Position numbers and translations under genes: made by a program
Shown: piece after piece, positions 25,497 through 35,386 of the stretch
Numbering within the stretch: position 1 is the stretch's first letter
Layout of the letters: each line of letters begins with the position of its first letter
Source: Tectiglobus sp965223355
GTDB lineage: Bacteria; Pseudomonadota; Alphaproteobacteria; Rhizobiales; Hyphomicrobiaceae
Length of the DNA: 64,000 bases
Reading direction: 5' to 3'
NCBI GenBank assembly: GCA_965223355.1
Contig: CBDCWE010000003.1
Coordinates: forward strand, 2,108,001 to 2,172,000
Notes under the pieces: model-generated
Told to the model about the DNA's origin: nothing
The model's input: only the letters and a program-made list of their open reading frames with translations
Database searches by the model: none

Positions 25497-25690
25497 AACC
25501 TCTGGCCAAGTTCGGGGACCGAGTCTGGGGGGCCAAGTCCGGGGAGGCCAAGTTCGGGGCTGGGGGATAATCCCCTTATCGGGGTGTATGCGGAGCTGAA
25601 CGCCGTGCATGGATCGCCGTCAGACGGCGGTTGGTTAAGATCTCGGCCCTTATGCCGCCAACGGGCATACCCTTTGGACAGCGGAAATGA
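25497..25690. repeat. Family B multi-hairpin element, copy 3 (degenerate)
   Basis: Starts with a terminal motif variant (AACCTCTGGCCAAGTTCGGG), has duplicated CCAAGTTCGGGG-like blocks, then GGGGATAATCCCC and ATCGCCGTC/GACGGCGGT modules and a weak last hairpin near CCAACGGGCATACCCTTTGG. Several stems carry mismatches. It fills the gap between the kinase gene and amiC, which converge here. Confidence 0.7.
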
Positions 25691-25717
25691 TCTGGACAGG
25701 CGCTGCGCTGCATCATC

Positions 25718-27073
25718 CTACATCGGCAGGCGATCAACGTTGGCGAAGTAGTTGTTGACCGCCCTGACGATTGACGATGAGACCTTGTCGCGCCAGCTGC
25801 GCGATCTCAGCCGTGCCGCATCCTTGCGGTTCGAAACATAGGCCAACTCGATCAGCACGGCCGGCATCGTCGCCGTCTTCAAGACGCGAAATGCTGCGGT
25901 TTGGTGCGGGCGCTGGCGCATTTCAGTGGAGCGGCCCATGTGCTTGATGACGGTCCGGGAAAAAGCCTGCGTCTGAAATCTTGTGTGCTCAACATGGCGC
26001 CAGGCGAGATCGGTCAAAATTTTCCGCAAAGCCCCTGCATCGGCGCTAGCGGGTGACGCCTTCAGCACTTTCAGCTCGCCCTTCGTGAGGAGTGAAGCCC
26101 GAGAAACCTTTTTCTTTGCGGACTTTTTCAAGCGCTCGGCAACGCGCTTGCGCAGTGAGTAGATCGTAGCGCCGCTCGCATCCGAGCTCGCATAGTCGGC
26201 ATGAACCGAAATGAAAAGATCTGCCTTGTTCCGCTCGGCAAACGCACGTCTGCCGCGCAACGTAATGAAGCGATCCGTGCTGCGGGTCATCAGCACCCGG
26301 TAGCGCCCGGTGGCGCTAAGCTTGTCGCGGAGCATCTTGCCGAACGCCAGCACCACGTTCTTTTCGCGAATGCCGTGCTTTCTTGCACCGGAATCACGGC
26401 CGCCGTGACCGGGGTCGACGACAATCGTGTATTTGTGCGTGCGTTCCTGGCGCTGGTGCAGGCTGTCGGCCTTTCTGGGAACCGGCGGCTGCAGCCCGCG
26501 GGCGCCGAGGCTCGATACGCCGGTGGCGATTTGCGGCGATTGCTTGTCAAACGCCATGCGCACACCGAGCGGTACGATATCAAGCCGCAACTCGGCGGAC
26601 CCGCCGTCGGTGTGGGGCACGACATGGGCGTTTTCGACGACCACGGGTGTGGCCACACCAATCACGATCCGGGTTCGCTTGGGGCCCGACTGACCGGCGC
26701 GGACGGCGGTGACCAGCTGGCCTGCCTCAGCTTGCGTTTGCCGGCTGACATCCGGCAACTTCATGCCCATTGCCGGCAGTTGAAGAACGACGCGGTTGGG
26801 CCGAACGAGGGAAAACACCTCGAATTCGGCGGCGCGTTCCAATTCGATGACAAAGCGCGTGCGCTTGTAGGTCGGTTTGGCCGGCGGTTTCGCCGCCCCG
26901 GTGAGCGTTCGGAACAAGTCGGTCAGATTGTTGGCAATTGCATCTGATGATTTCGGCAGATCTTGCTGCGCCTGAGATGCCGTTGCCGGCACCGCCAGCA
27001 GCAGCCCTGAACAGATCAACATCTTGAGATGCCCGCTCATCATACGAGCGAGCGCGCACTTGCGCGGATGCAT
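25718..27073 (-). CDS. amiC: N-acetylmuramoyl-L-alanine amidase, AMIN + Amidase_3
   Basis: 451 residues: a signal peptide (to about 37), an AMIN-type beta-domain (about 65-160) that targets septal peptidoglycan, and a zinc-dependent Amidase_3 domain (about 214-445). Zinc and catalytic residues seen: His223 (DPGHGG), Glu237 (GIREKNVV), His291 (ISVHADY) and Glu409 (VLIELAYVSN). It cleaves the lactyl-amide bond during cell separation. A long basic insert with KKSAKKK at about 315-345 may be the regulatory helix region that activators such as EnvC relieve. Preceded by GGGGG ten bases before the ATG. Confidence 0.93.
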   Translation of the reverse strand: MHPRKCALARMMSGHLKMLICSGLLLAVPATASQAQQDLPKSSDAIANNLTDLFRTLTGAAKPPAKPTYKRTRFVIELERAAEFEVFSLVRPNRVVLQLPAMGMKLPDVSRQTQAEAGQLVTAVRAGQSGPKRTRIVIGVATPVVVENAHVVPHTDGGSAELRLDIVPLGVRMAFDKQSPQIATGVSSLGARGLQPPVPRKADSLHQRQERTHKYTIVVDPGHGGRDSGARKHGIREKNVVLAFGKMLRDKLSATGRYRVLMTRSTDRFITLRGRRAFAERNKADLFISVHADYASSDASGATIYSLRKRVAERLKKSAKKKVSRASLLTKGELKVLKASPASADAGALRKILTDLAWRHVEHTRFQTQAFSRTVIKHMGRSTEMRQRPHQTAAFRVLKTATMPAVLIELAYVSNRKDAARLRSRSWRDKVSSSIVRAVNNYFANVDRLPM

Positions 27074-27274
27074 GCAGCCGACCCCCGTCTACGCATTACT
27101 TACCGTCCGTGGGCGCGGAAACTGCCATCGAAAAGCGGCTGTTTCCTGATCTTGTCGAGGCGATGTTATGAAATCATCAAGGTTAACAACGCGCTAACGA
27201 ATTGACACTGGCCGAGCGCAAGCGCTGACGAAACGCCGGTAACTATCTGAAACAAAAGAGATTAATTGATTTCT

Positions 27275-28063
27275 TTATCTGCTGATCAGTCTCGCGTGAC
27301 CATCATCGACGCATTCATCCAAATGCGCGCGATAGCAATTGTAGGCCTTCTCGCCGGCCGCAATTTCGCCAAAAGCGGTGTCGACCGGCTCCGCCAACCG
27401 CCGGTAGACGATTGGCGCACTGACCGGGGAAACGGCCGCTCCCTGCCGCCGCAGGGTAGTTATGATGCCGCGCATAAGATCGCGCTGATCGGGCGGTGAC
27501 AGCACGATCATACGCATGGCACCTTTGGTCAGCGATACGAGATGGATGAATTGGGAGGATGGCGGCACATGCACACGACCGGTGTGCGAATAGGGGGCAT
27601 CCGGCCGGTCGCGCTCTCGAAACAGCAAGCTCGGCCAGTTCTCGTCCCAGGAAATATCCGTCCGGAACGCAAAGATCACATTGTCCTTCGTGAAGGCGGG
27701 ACGAAGCGTCAGAAAACTTCCGACCAGGTGATCTACGGCCTGGCGGGTGTATCCGCCCATATAGATGGGCGCGACTTCCGTGCCGGCTCCGGCTTGTCCC
27801 GTCTCATCGTCGTGGGGCTGTCCGCTCGGGCCAGTGCCGGCCCACTCCGCCTTGAGCGCATCAAAGTCGAGATCGAGCACCATGCACACGTCAAACAGGG
27901 TCTGGTCGCGCACCGTTCTTCCGCCAAACAGATTCTGGATCGTCTTTTCGTGGCAGTCGGCCGCATCGGCCAGGCCGGCCTGGGTAATCTTCTTCTCGAT
28001 CATTGCCGTTCGCAGGCGTTCGATCGCTCGGTTGCGGTTGGAAGGCGGTGGCTCGGCCGGCAT
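27275..28063 (-). CDS. XRE-like HTH regulator with C-terminal domain
   Basis: 262 residues from ATG 28063 (MPAEPPPSNRNRAIERLR); the frame extends back without support. The helix-turn-helix lies at about 14-70 (ITQAGLADAADCHEKTIQNLFGGR). The C-terminal part (about 95-262, IYMGGYTRQAVDHLVGSFLT) was not recognised; such tails often bind a ligand or dimerise. An rlpA gene lies upstream on the same strand, separated by a strong hairpin, so the two are probably separate units. Confidence 0.75.
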   Translation of the reverse strand: MPAEPPPSNRNRAIERLRTAMIEKKITQAGLADAADCHEKTIQNLFGGRTVRDQTLFDVCMVLDLDFDALKAEWAGTGPSGQPHDDETGQAGAGTEVAPIYMGGYTRQAVDHLVGSFLTLRPAFTKDNVIFAFRTDISWDENWPSLLFRERDRPDAPYSHTGRVHVPPSSQFIHLVSLTKGAMRMIVLSPPDQRDLMRGIITTLRRQGAAVSPVSAPIVYRRLAEPVDTAFGEIAAGEKAYNCYRAHLDECVDDGHARLISR

Positions 28064-28152
28064 GGTGTTCAGCTGTGTTGAGGCGGACTGGACGATGACA
28101 TGCGTCAAACTACTTTGCCCGCGCTTCGAAGGAAATGGCAAGCAACCCAACA

Positions 28153-28179
28153 AAGAAGGCGCCCGTCGGGCGCCTTCTT
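28153..28179 (-). terminator. Strong palindromic hairpin after rlpA
   Basis: Perfect 12-bp stem (AAGAAGGCGCCC/GGGCGCCTTCTT, arms 28153-28164 and 28168-28179) around a 3-base loop, then a short T-rich run on the minus strand (TTTGTTG). It is 158 bases beyond the rlpA stop and upstream of the XRE gene, so it may separate the two. Confidence 0.7.
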
Positions 28180-28337
28180 CGATCACCGCTCGCATCGAAC
28201 CCGAGCGTTCCGTTACTGTGATTGGCGCATCTGACGCCGGCTTCAAACAACCCGCAACTGGCACACAGCGCGCTTCAACGGCGTGCCGCGCGGGCGATCG
28301 CCAGTGCGCCGAACCGGTCGACCATGCGTCTTGCGGG

Positions 28338-28904
28338 CTACAAAACCTGCACGCGTACCGGCACCACTCCGGCGCCGCGCATGCCAACTATAGTTGCCGC
28401 CCGACGTGACAGATCAATGATCCGACCGCGGATATAAGGACCGCGATCGTTGATGCGGACGACAACTGAGCGGCCGTTACGCATGTTGGTGACGCGGACG
28501 CGGGTGCCGAACGGCAGGCTCTTGTGCGCCGCGGTCAGAGCGTTCGGGTTAAACCACCCACCGGAAGCCACGCGCTGCGGCTGCCAGTAGTAGGAGGCGA
28601 GCCCGTGCAGCGTCCGGCCACGATAAGACGAGCGCCGGGAACCGGACCGGCGATGGCGGCGCTGCTTGGTGCGAGCAATCGAACGCCGCGCGCGCGTTCT
28701 CGGGGTTGCTCTGCGGGTTGTTTTGGCCCGCGCTCTGCGCGCCCTCGTTGAGGCGCGTGAGCGGGTTGGTGCCTGGCGCGTCGCCGGAGCGGGTTGTGAC
28801 GACACCTGGCCAAGCAAGTTGTCCTGCCATTTCGCCGCCTGGGCGGCCGTAGTTGCACTGAAAATGAGAAGCGCGCACACGAGTGCGCCAACGAAGGTCT
28901 TCAT
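28338..28904 (-). CDS. rlpA: RlpA-like septal lytic transglycosylase
   Basis: 188 residues: a signal peptide (1-23, ends AAQA), a very basic Arg/Thr/Ala linker (about 40-92), then a double-psi beta-barrel domain (97-186: GLASYYW, GGWFNPNALTAAHKSLPFGTRVRV in part, VRINDRGPYIRGRIIDLS, catalytic-region Asp in NDRGP). RlpA enzymes cleave denuded glycan strands at the septum. The SPOR domain found in many RlpAs is absent, and the linker's charge (dozens of Arg) is unusual. Confidence 0.9.
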   Translation of the reverse strand: MKTFVGALVCALLIFSATTAAQAAKWQDNLLGQVSSQPAPATRQAPTRSRASTRARRARAKTTRRATPRTRARRSIARTKQRRHRRSGSRRSSYRGRTLHGLASYYWQPQRVASGGWFNPNALTAAHKSLPFGTRVRVTNMRNGRSVVVRINDRGPYIRGRIIDLSRRAATIVGMRGAGVVPVRVQVL

Positions 28905-29651
28905 ACAAAACCCCCAATAATCGAGGTAAGTGCACGACCTGGCGCAGGTCGCCAGGTACGGTCGATGCGGTCAACGCGCTCGGTCTCGATCAGCTATTGC
29001 ACCGACTGATCATTGCCAAAGTCCGCGTCGCCCATCATCTTCCCCGTACGATTTCCGCGCTCTGCGTGCGTGTGACCAGATCACCATTACCGTTCAATTG
29101 ATTGCGGCCGGAACCGCTCTGGCGGCGCGGGAAAGACCACACCGGGTCAGTCAGGTCAACCGATTTTCAGCCGGCGTTGCTATGGTCAACGCGATGACGT
29201 CGGCGGCAATCCTCGGCCTGCCACTGTGAGTCGGTGCGCTGCATTGCCGCGTCCTGGCCGGGCCAGGCACCAACCGCCGAGCGCCAGTTGATTGAAATCA
29301 AAGAGATTCCAAACACGAGCGAGCTGAACTGCGCGGGCGGGTCAAGCTGATGAGCTGTGACACATGCGCCTCGAAAATCTTTCTAAATAGTAATGTTGCG
29401 GAGATTTGCTGCGACCACATGTCAGGTCTGTTGATGGTCATCGTTCCTGTTTGCCAGCGCTCGAGGTCCAGGGGATGATCCCCTGGTCGGGGTGTTTGAG
29501 GGGCTGAAAGCCCCTCAAGGATCGCCGCCGGGCGGCGATTGGTTAAGGGCTCTGCCCTTAACGATCCCGCCAAAGGGCAGTGCCCTTTGGAAACCCGTGA
29601 TTTGATCAGAGGATCCCTAGATCCTGCCGGTCAACGAACGCAGAGGTTTGC
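28905..29651. other. Intergenic region with one family B copy
   Basis: About 745 bases between rlpA and the LLM oxidoreductase gene, which diverge. Only the family B element at 29462-29613 is recognisable. No gene-like frame was accepted. Confidence 0.5.
29462..29613. repeat. Family B multi-hairpin element, copy 4 (five modules)
   Basis: All five hairpins are perfect or nearly so: CCAGGGGAT/ATCCCCTGG, TGAGGGGCT/AGCCCCTCA, ATCGCCGC/GCGGCGAT, TTAAGGGC/GCCCTTAA and CCAAAGGGCA/TGCCCTTTGG. The right terminal motif (reverse complement of ATCCTCTGATCAAATCACGG) is present; the left is weak. Confidence 0.9.
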
Positions 29652-30698
29652 ATGCGCGTTTTCACCAATGCACCACAGACTGACTGGCGCCAGGTCGCGG
29701 AGTTTTGCGGCAAGGTAGAAGACGTCGGCTTTGATGCGTTGATGACGCTGGAGCTTGGCCATGATGCGTTTGTGCCGCTTGGGCTGGCGGCACTGGCCAC
29801 AAATCGGGTCGAGCTGACAACGTCGATTGCGGTCGCATTCCCGCGCAGCCCAACGGTCTTGGCACTGCAGGCCTGGGACATTCACGCCAACTCAAACGGA
29901 CGGTTCGTGCTCGGCCTCGGCAGTCAGGTCAAAGGACACAACGAGCGCCGCTTCGGCATTGCCTGGAGCCCGCCGGCACCGCGCTTGCGAGAATACATTG
30001 AAGCGCTGCGCGCAATCTGGACCTGTTGGGAGACGCGCGCGAAACTCAACTATCAGGGCCAACACTACAAGCTGTCGCTCATGACGCCTGACTTCTCGCC
30101 GGAGCCGACCGGCCTGGCCATGATCCCGATCACCGTTGCAGCGGTCGGCCCGGCTATGCTGTCGCTTGCCGGGCGGCTTTGCGATGGCGTGCGCCTCCAC
30201 CCGATTTGCTCACGGCGCTATCTTGAGCAGGTCTGTTTGCCGCGGCTGCTGGCCGGCATGGACAAGGCCGGGCGCCGGCGCGAAAACTTCGATATTCACG
30301 GGGGCGGTTTCGTTTGCACCGGCGCCGATGAAGCCGCCGTTCGCCAGGCGATGGAGTGGGCCCGGGTTCGGGTTGCATTCTACAGCTCGACGCGAACCTA
30401 TCGCCCGATTCTCGCGTTGCACGGGCTCGAAGATTTGAGCGAAAAACTGCACCAAATGTCGGTTGAGGGGCGCTGGCAGGAGATGGCCGCGGAGATTTCC
30501 GATGAGACGCTGCGCATATTTGCGGCCTGCGGCACCTATGACGCGATCTGCAGCGAGATCGAGCAGCGGTTCGGGGGCGTTGCAGATACCATCGAAATTT
30601 ATACATCCCCGGCAACCGACCTCGAACCATTGCGTGAGGTCGTGGCGGACGTGCACCGCATTCCGCATGCGTTCACCCGCTACGATACCAACTGGTAA
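29652..30698 (+). CDS. LLM-class flavin-dependent oxidoreductase
   Basis: 348 residues with the luciferase-like monooxygenase TIM-barrel pattern (VEDVGFDALMTLELGHD, RFVLGLGSQVKGHNERRFG, REYIEALRAIW). The subfamily is the F420/FMN-dependent type. The substrate is not readable. The ATG at 29652 follows AGAGG eight bases upstream. It sits where ddl/murB usually precede ftsQ, which suggests the cell-wall cluster has been split here. Confidence 0.85.
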   Translation: MRVFTNAPQTDWRQVAEFCGKVEDVGFDALMTLELGHDAFVPLGLAALATNRVELTTSIAVAFPRSPTVLALQAWDIHANSNGRFVLGLGSQVKGHNERRFGIAWSPPAPRLREYIEALRAIWTCWETRAKLNYQGQHYKLSLMTPDFSPEPTGLAMIPITVAAVGPAMLSLAGRLCDGVRLHPICSRRYLEQVCLPRLLAGMDKAGRRRENFDIHGGGFVCTGADEAAVRQAMEWARVRVAFYSSTRTYRPILALHGLEDLSEKLHQMSVEGRWQEMAAEISDETLRIFAACGTYDAICSEIEQRFGGVADTIEIYTSPATDLEPLREVVADVHRIPHAFTRYDTNW

Positions 30699-30923
30699 CT
30701 CGGCGCACCGCGATCCGGTCCGGCGCACGACGGACGCGGAACCGCAGCCGGGGACCGGATTGCGCGATCACCAGGCACAGCGCCAGTCTCGGACAGGAAT
30801 TTACGCGAATTTAACTCTGATTGAGCGACAGTGGAGCTGTTGCGTTGGTGTCTGATCGGCAGGGCGAACCAGCCACCAGACACCGCCGCGACGTGAGTTT
30901 CTCGCGTTTGGCTGGAGTTAAAA

Positions 30924-31820
30924 GTGTTGGACAAATGGCGCCATAGCCAACAAACAAATCTACGCGCGCGTCAACTCCCCGCTCACAACGCAAGTCGTCG
31001 AAAGCCGTGCCGTAGCCGTGACCGGCGCCGAGCCGCGCGCCTGAGCTGGTTGCCGGTTGCCGCCGCCGTTGCCGGCGGCGGCGTGTTTCTGGCGCTGAGC
31101 GACGGTGGTCAGGCCGTTCGGGACACCAAACCCCTGCTGGTTCAACTCGACCGCTTGGCTCCGATGGTCGGCCTCGGGCTGTCGAAGGCGTCGTTGACGG
31201 GTTTCGAGATGACATCCGACAACGATGTCTTCGATGCGCTTCAACTGGATCGAACTCGATCGCTGCTGATGTTTGATGCGACGGCGGCACGTCGGCGGAT
31301 CGAAGCCCTGCCATGGGTCGCAAAGGCCCGCATCAAGCGAACCTTCCCCAATCGTATCGATATTGCGATCGACGAGCGCAAACCTGTCGCGATCTGGCGG
31401 GGTGATGACAGCGACTACTTGATTGATGATGACGGCCGCCGGCTTGCGCCCGTCGGTCAGGGCTTTCGCACCGGTTTGCCCATCGTCCAAGGTCGTGGCG
31501 CCGCGCCGGCGGCCAAACACCTCTTCAAGACGCTGTCACACTGGCCGGAGTTGCGGCGGCATTTCGCATACGCCGACTTTGTCGATCGGCGACGTTGGAC
31601 GATCAACCTGACCGGCCATCGCGCGGTTCATCTGCCCGAAGATTTTCCGGCTCGCGCCATCGCCCGCCTGATGGCCGGAAAGCGCGGTCAACGCCTGATC
31701 GATCGCGCCGACGCCGTGATCGATCTCAGGTTGCCGGCAACCGCCATTCTTTCGCAGGCCCACCGACCGGCCACGGCGAGCGGGTTTGTTGTCGGCCAAT
31801 CTCGGGGGCGCCGGGGATGA
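30924..31820 (+). CDS. ftsQ: Cell division protein FtsQ
   Basis: 298 residues: a cytoplasmic basic N-terminus, one transmembrane helix (about 40-60, LSWLPVAAAVAGGGVFLAL), a POTRA domain (about 84-152, FEMTSDNDVFDAL to RIDIAIDERKP) and the FtsQ beta-domain to about 270. It bridges early and late divisome proteins in the periplasm. It overlaps ftsA by ATGA, so the two are translationally coupled. Confidence 0.92.
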   Translation: MLDKWRHSQQTNLRARQLPAHNASRRKPCRSRDRRRAARLSWLPVAAAVAGGGVFLALSDGGQAVRDTKPLLVQLDRLAPMVGLGLSKASLTGFEMTSDNDVFDALQLDRTRSLLMFDATAARRRIEALPWVAKARIKRTFPNRIDIAIDERKPVAIWRGDDSDYLIDDDGRRLAPVGQGFRTGLPIVQGRGAAPAAKHLFKTLSHWPELRRHFAYADFVDRRRWTINLTGHRAVHLPEDFPARAIARLMAGKRGQRLIDRADAVIDLRLPATAILSQAHRPATASGFVVGQSRGRRG

Positions 31821-33133
31821 GCTTCTTGTTATCAACCCGCCAACCGGCAAGCGAGATCCGCGCCCTGCTTGATATCGGGTCAGCGAAGGTGACCTGCCTC
31901 GTCATCGACCACGGTTCGCGCTTGGATGACGATCGGCGGGCGGGTGAGCCGGCGCGCAGATCTTTCAATGTGCTGGGCTTCGGCCAGCGGCGCGCCGACG
32001 GCGTCAGGGCGGGCATGATCGTCGATCTTGACCGTGCCGAGCAGAGCGTGCTCGGCGCGATCGGAGATGCCGAAGAGCAGGCCGGCCTGACGGTCGACGA
32101 CGTCGTCGTCGCGTTGTCGTCGAGCCGGCTCAGCTCCACCCACTTTACCGCCCATCTTGATCTTGAGGCCGGACACGTGCGCAGCGAGGATCTGCACCGC
32201 CTGGCAGCACGCGCGCGCCAGTATGCCGAGCGGGACGGACGTTCACTGGTATATCTCAATCGCATTCACTTTGCGCTCGACGGAGAGACCGGCATCCGGG
32301 ATCCCAACCACATGTCGGGCCGCCGCCTGACCTGTCAGTACCATGCCGTGACCGCCGATCCCGGACCACTGCAAAATCTCGAACGCCTCATCGACCGCTG
32401 TTATCTATCGGTGCGGCACGTCGTTCCAACCGGACTTGCCTCCGCCATTGCCGCGACCAGCGCGGATGAGCGCCACTATGGCGTGCTGTGTATCGATATC
32501 GGGGCGGGCGCGACCAAGATTGCGGTGATCGCAGACGGTCGGTTCGTGCATACCGATACGCTGGCCGTGGGTGGTGCAATTCTGACTCACGACATCGCCT
32601 CTTCGCTGGGAGCCCCCCTTGCCGAGGCCGAGCGAATCAAGACGCTTTATGGTTCACTGGAATGGCCCGGCTACAATGGCATCGCTGCACCGCCCCAGTG
32701 GCGTGCGCACACCGATCGATTTGTGAACTATCGCATACAGACCGGCGACAACGGAGAGACATCACAGACCGAGCTGGCCCGCTTGATCTATCCACGAGCG
32801 AAGCGCCAGCTGGAGCTTATCCGCGAACGCATTGATCGCAACAGCGTCACGAGGGAGCTTGCGCAAAGCATTGTATTGACAGGTGGTGCAAGCCAACTGG
32901 CCGGACTGGTCGGCCTGACTGCCGACATTCTCGGCAAACCGGTGCGGATCGGCGAGCCGGAACAGCTCGATCGGGTTGATCCGGACTACCAGGGTCCGGC
33001 GCTTGCCACGGTTGCCGGTCTGGGACTTATAGATGCATCGCCTGCCGAAATGATGTATGCAGGTGACGTGAAGAATCGTGCGTATGAGTCGTATCTGAGT
33101 CGCATGGGGCAATGGCTCCGCGAGAGTTTCTGA
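31817..33133 (+). CDS. ftsA: Cell division protein FtsA
   Basis: 438 residues from ATG 31817, overlapping the ftsQ stop; the open frame extends back to 31595. Actin-like ATPase that tethers FtsZ to the membrane. The phosphate-1 motif LLDIGSAKVTCLVI is near the start, phosphate-2 CIDIGAGATKIAVI and the adenosine region IVLTGGASQLAGL are present, and the C-terminal amphipathic helix is MGQWLRESF. It sits between ftsQ and ftsZ, as in the classical division cluster. Confidence 0.96.
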   Translation: MSFLLSTRQPASEIRALLDIGSAKVTCLVIDHGSRLDDDRRAGEPARRSFNVLGFGQRRADGVRAGMIVDLDRAEQSVLGAIGDAEEQAGLTVDDVVVALSSSRLSSTHFTAHLDLEAGHVRSEDLHRLAARARQYAERDGRSLVYLNRIHFALDGETGIRDPNHMSGRRLTCQYHAVTADPGPLQNLERLIDRCYLSVRHVVPTGLASAIAATSADERHYGVLCIDIGAGATKIAVIADGRFVHTDTLAVGGAILTHDIASSLGAPLAEAERIKTLYGSLEWPGYNGIAAPPQWRAHTDRFVNYRIQTGDNGETSQTELARLIYPRAKRQLELIRERIDRNSVTRELAQSIVLTGGASQLAGLVGLTADILGKPVRIGEPEQLDRVDPDYQGPALATVAGLGLIDASPAEMMYAGDVKNRAYESYLSRMGQWLRESF

Positions 33134-33248
33134 ACGGCAGATCGATATTGACGTTTTGCCGGCGCCCGAGATCGGCGCTTTGAGACGCGACCGGAACTGC
33201 TTGCTCCGCTTCCACCAGGATGCACGGCCATTTGGCTGCGAGGAACGC

Positions 33249-35066
33249 ATGAACATCTCGATCGACCTGCCCGAGCTTGCTGATCTCAGGCCTCGAATTA
33301 CGGTGATTGGCATTGGCGGGGCAGGTTGTAACGCCATCAACAACATGATTGCGACGGGTCTGGAAGGTGTTGAATTCGTCGCCGCCAACACCGATGCCCA
33401 GGCGCTTGCCCAGTCTGCGGCAGCGGCGCGCGTGCAACTTGGCGCAAAGCTGACCGCGGGACTGGGAGCCGGGGCCAAACCCGAAATCGGTCGCGAGGCC
33501 GCCGAAGAGGCCGCCGATGACGTTCGATCGCATATCGAAGGCTCTCATATGGTGTTCCTGGCTGCGGGCATGGGCGGCGGAACCGGCACCGGAGCGGTTT
33601 CGGTGATCGCGCGGATCGCGCGCGAGATGGGCATTCTCACCGTCGCCATCGTCTCGAAGCCGTTTCAATTCGAAGGCTCGCGCCGCATGCGCACAGCCGA
33701 GGCCGGGATCGAAGAGCTGCGCGGCTCCGTCGACACCTTGATCGTCATTCCGAACCAGAACCTGTTCCGACTGGCCAACGAAAAGACGACATTTGCCGAA
33801 GCCTTCATTTTGGCGGATCAAGTGCTCTATTCCGGAATTGCGTGCATCGTCGACCTGATTGTCAAAGACGGCTTGATCAATCTCGACTTTGCCGACGTCA
33901 AAGCGATCATGCAGGGCATGGGCACCGCGATGATGGGCACCGGTGAGGCCACCGGTGAAAACCGCGCAACGCGTGCTGCAGAGGAGGCGATCTCCAATCC
34001 CCTGCTGGACGAAATCTCCCTGCGCGGCGCCAAGGGACTGCTGGTTTCGATCATTGGCGGGCGAAACCTCACGCTGTTTGAGGTCGACGAGGCGGCCAGC
34101 AGGGTCAAGCAGGAAGCCGATCATGACGCCAACATCATTGTCGGCGCTTCATTTGAGGACGGCATGGACGAGAAAATCAGGGTCTCGATTGTCGCCTCGG
34201 GGCTGCCGGGCTCGCAGGCCCCCGGCCTTGCTTCCATCGGGTCCACACGGGCGTCGTTTGAGGCCAACAGCTGGCAATCGCGCGCATCGCAGCCGCAGCC
34301 GGGTCCCGCCGGCACCGGTTTGCTCGCCAACCTGTCCGAGGCAGAGCCGCTGGCTGACAACAACCTCACAACCGAGCTGGCGTTGGCGACCGCGATGCCG
34401 GACGATGAGGGCCGGGATACGCGCGACGTCGAACATCATAAAACGGCGCCAGAGATGCCGCCTGAGCTACCGGTCATCGCCGCAAGCGAGGATGCCGGCC
34501 AGCTGTCGGATCCCTATCTGGGCGATACATCAGCGGACGAATTTGCCAGAGCTTTGTCCGAAGTGATCGGAACTGTCGCGCACACCGATGGCGATCGCGG
34601 CGCCGATCAGCTCGACCGCAGTGTCGGTCGCTGGCAATCATCCGACGGCGTCGTCATCGAAGATGGATTTGAGCCCGCGATGGCAAGTCCGCCACCGCCG
34701 TTACCCGTCTCGAAGGTGGCAGGCCCTGCCCCCAACGACGGTCGCTTTACGCCGGCAGCGCCGGCCGAACCGCCGCGCCGCGTGCCCAATATCTCCGAGT
34801 TCCCGGATATCGCACAACGCCAATATCACGCCCACGCGGAAGGTTCGGAAGATCAGGCAGATGTTGCACACCAGCACGAATCCGGCGTGCAAAGCATCTT
34901 CCGAAGACTGGCCAGCCTCGGGCGCCAGCAACAGCAACAAGTTGATTCGCCCACGGCCGAATCGGTCACGCGCAGCGCCAGTGCAACCGCGGCCCAATCG
35001 GACACTGAAACTCAGGGCAATGACACAAATCTGCCCCCAATTCGTCGCTATGGCCGTTATTCGTAA
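33249..35066 (+). CDS. ftsZ: Cell division GTPase FtsZ, long-tailed
   Basis: 605 residues from ATG 33249; the frame opens at 33156. Tubulin-like GTPase forming the Z ring. The GTP-binding signature GGGTGTG is at 109-115, and the T7-type loop region NLDFADVKAIMQGMG is present. The globular part ends near 320. A tail of about 280 residues rich in Pro, Ala, Asp and Gln follows, longer than in E. coli but common in alphaproteobacteria. The usual C-terminal peptide (like IPAFLRRQ) is not seen; the end reads LPPIRRYGRYS. FtsA is directly upstream. Confidence 0.96.
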   Translation: MNISIDLPELADLRPRITVIGIGGAGCNAINNMIATGLEGVEFVAANTDAQALAQSAAAARVQLGAKLTAGLGAGAKPEIGREAAEEAADDVRSHIEGSHMVFLAAGMGGGTGTGAVSVIARIAREMGILTVAIVSKPFQFEGSRRMRTAEAGIEELRGSVDTLIVIPNQNLFRLANEKTTFAEAFILADQVLYSGIACIVDLIVKDGLINLDFADVKAIMQGMGTAMMGTGEATGENRATRAAEEAISNPLLDEISLRGAKGLLVSIIGGRNLTLFEVDEAASRVKQEADHDANIIVGASFEDGMDEKIRVSIVASGLPGSQAPGLASIGSTRASFEANSWQSRASQPQPGPAGTGLLANLSEAEPLADNNLTTELALATAMPDDEGRDTRDVEHHKTAPEMPPELPVIAASEDAGQLSDPYLGDTSADEFARALSEVIGTVAHTDGDRGADQLDRSVGRWQSSDGVVIEDGFEPAMASPPPPLPVSKVAGPAPNDGRFTPAAPAEPPRRVPNISEFPDIAQRQYHAHAEGSEDQADVAHQHESGVQSIFRRLASLGRQQQQQVDSPTAESVTRSASATAAQSDTETQGNDTNLPPIRRYGRYS

Positions 35067-35386
35067 GTTTAATGATAAGGCCAATAAGAGATTGAAACAT
35101 ATAAGTAAAACGCCTCAGTCGACCGTCCTTAAATCACGCGCTGCCCAAATCTGGGCCAATATATTGCCAAATCGTAACACAGTGTAAGAAAGCGTGATTT
35201 GTCCCGAGTCGTTGCACGGCGGTAATCTTTGCAAGTGGACGAGATCAGACTTCGTCATGTGAACATTTGGTTGGCACCTTGTGTGTATGACGGAATGGGG
35301 AACTGGTCTCGATTAGGGTATCGCTGAACTACCTTATGTGGTTGTGCGTGATAGCTTAATTGACGGGCTTGAGGGACGGGGCGGAT
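35067..35386. other. ftsZ-lpxC intergenic region
   Basis: 320 bases, A+T-richer than the coding DNA, without a gene. It probably holds the lpxC promoter. No family A or B copy and no clear terminator were seen. Confidence 0.45.
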
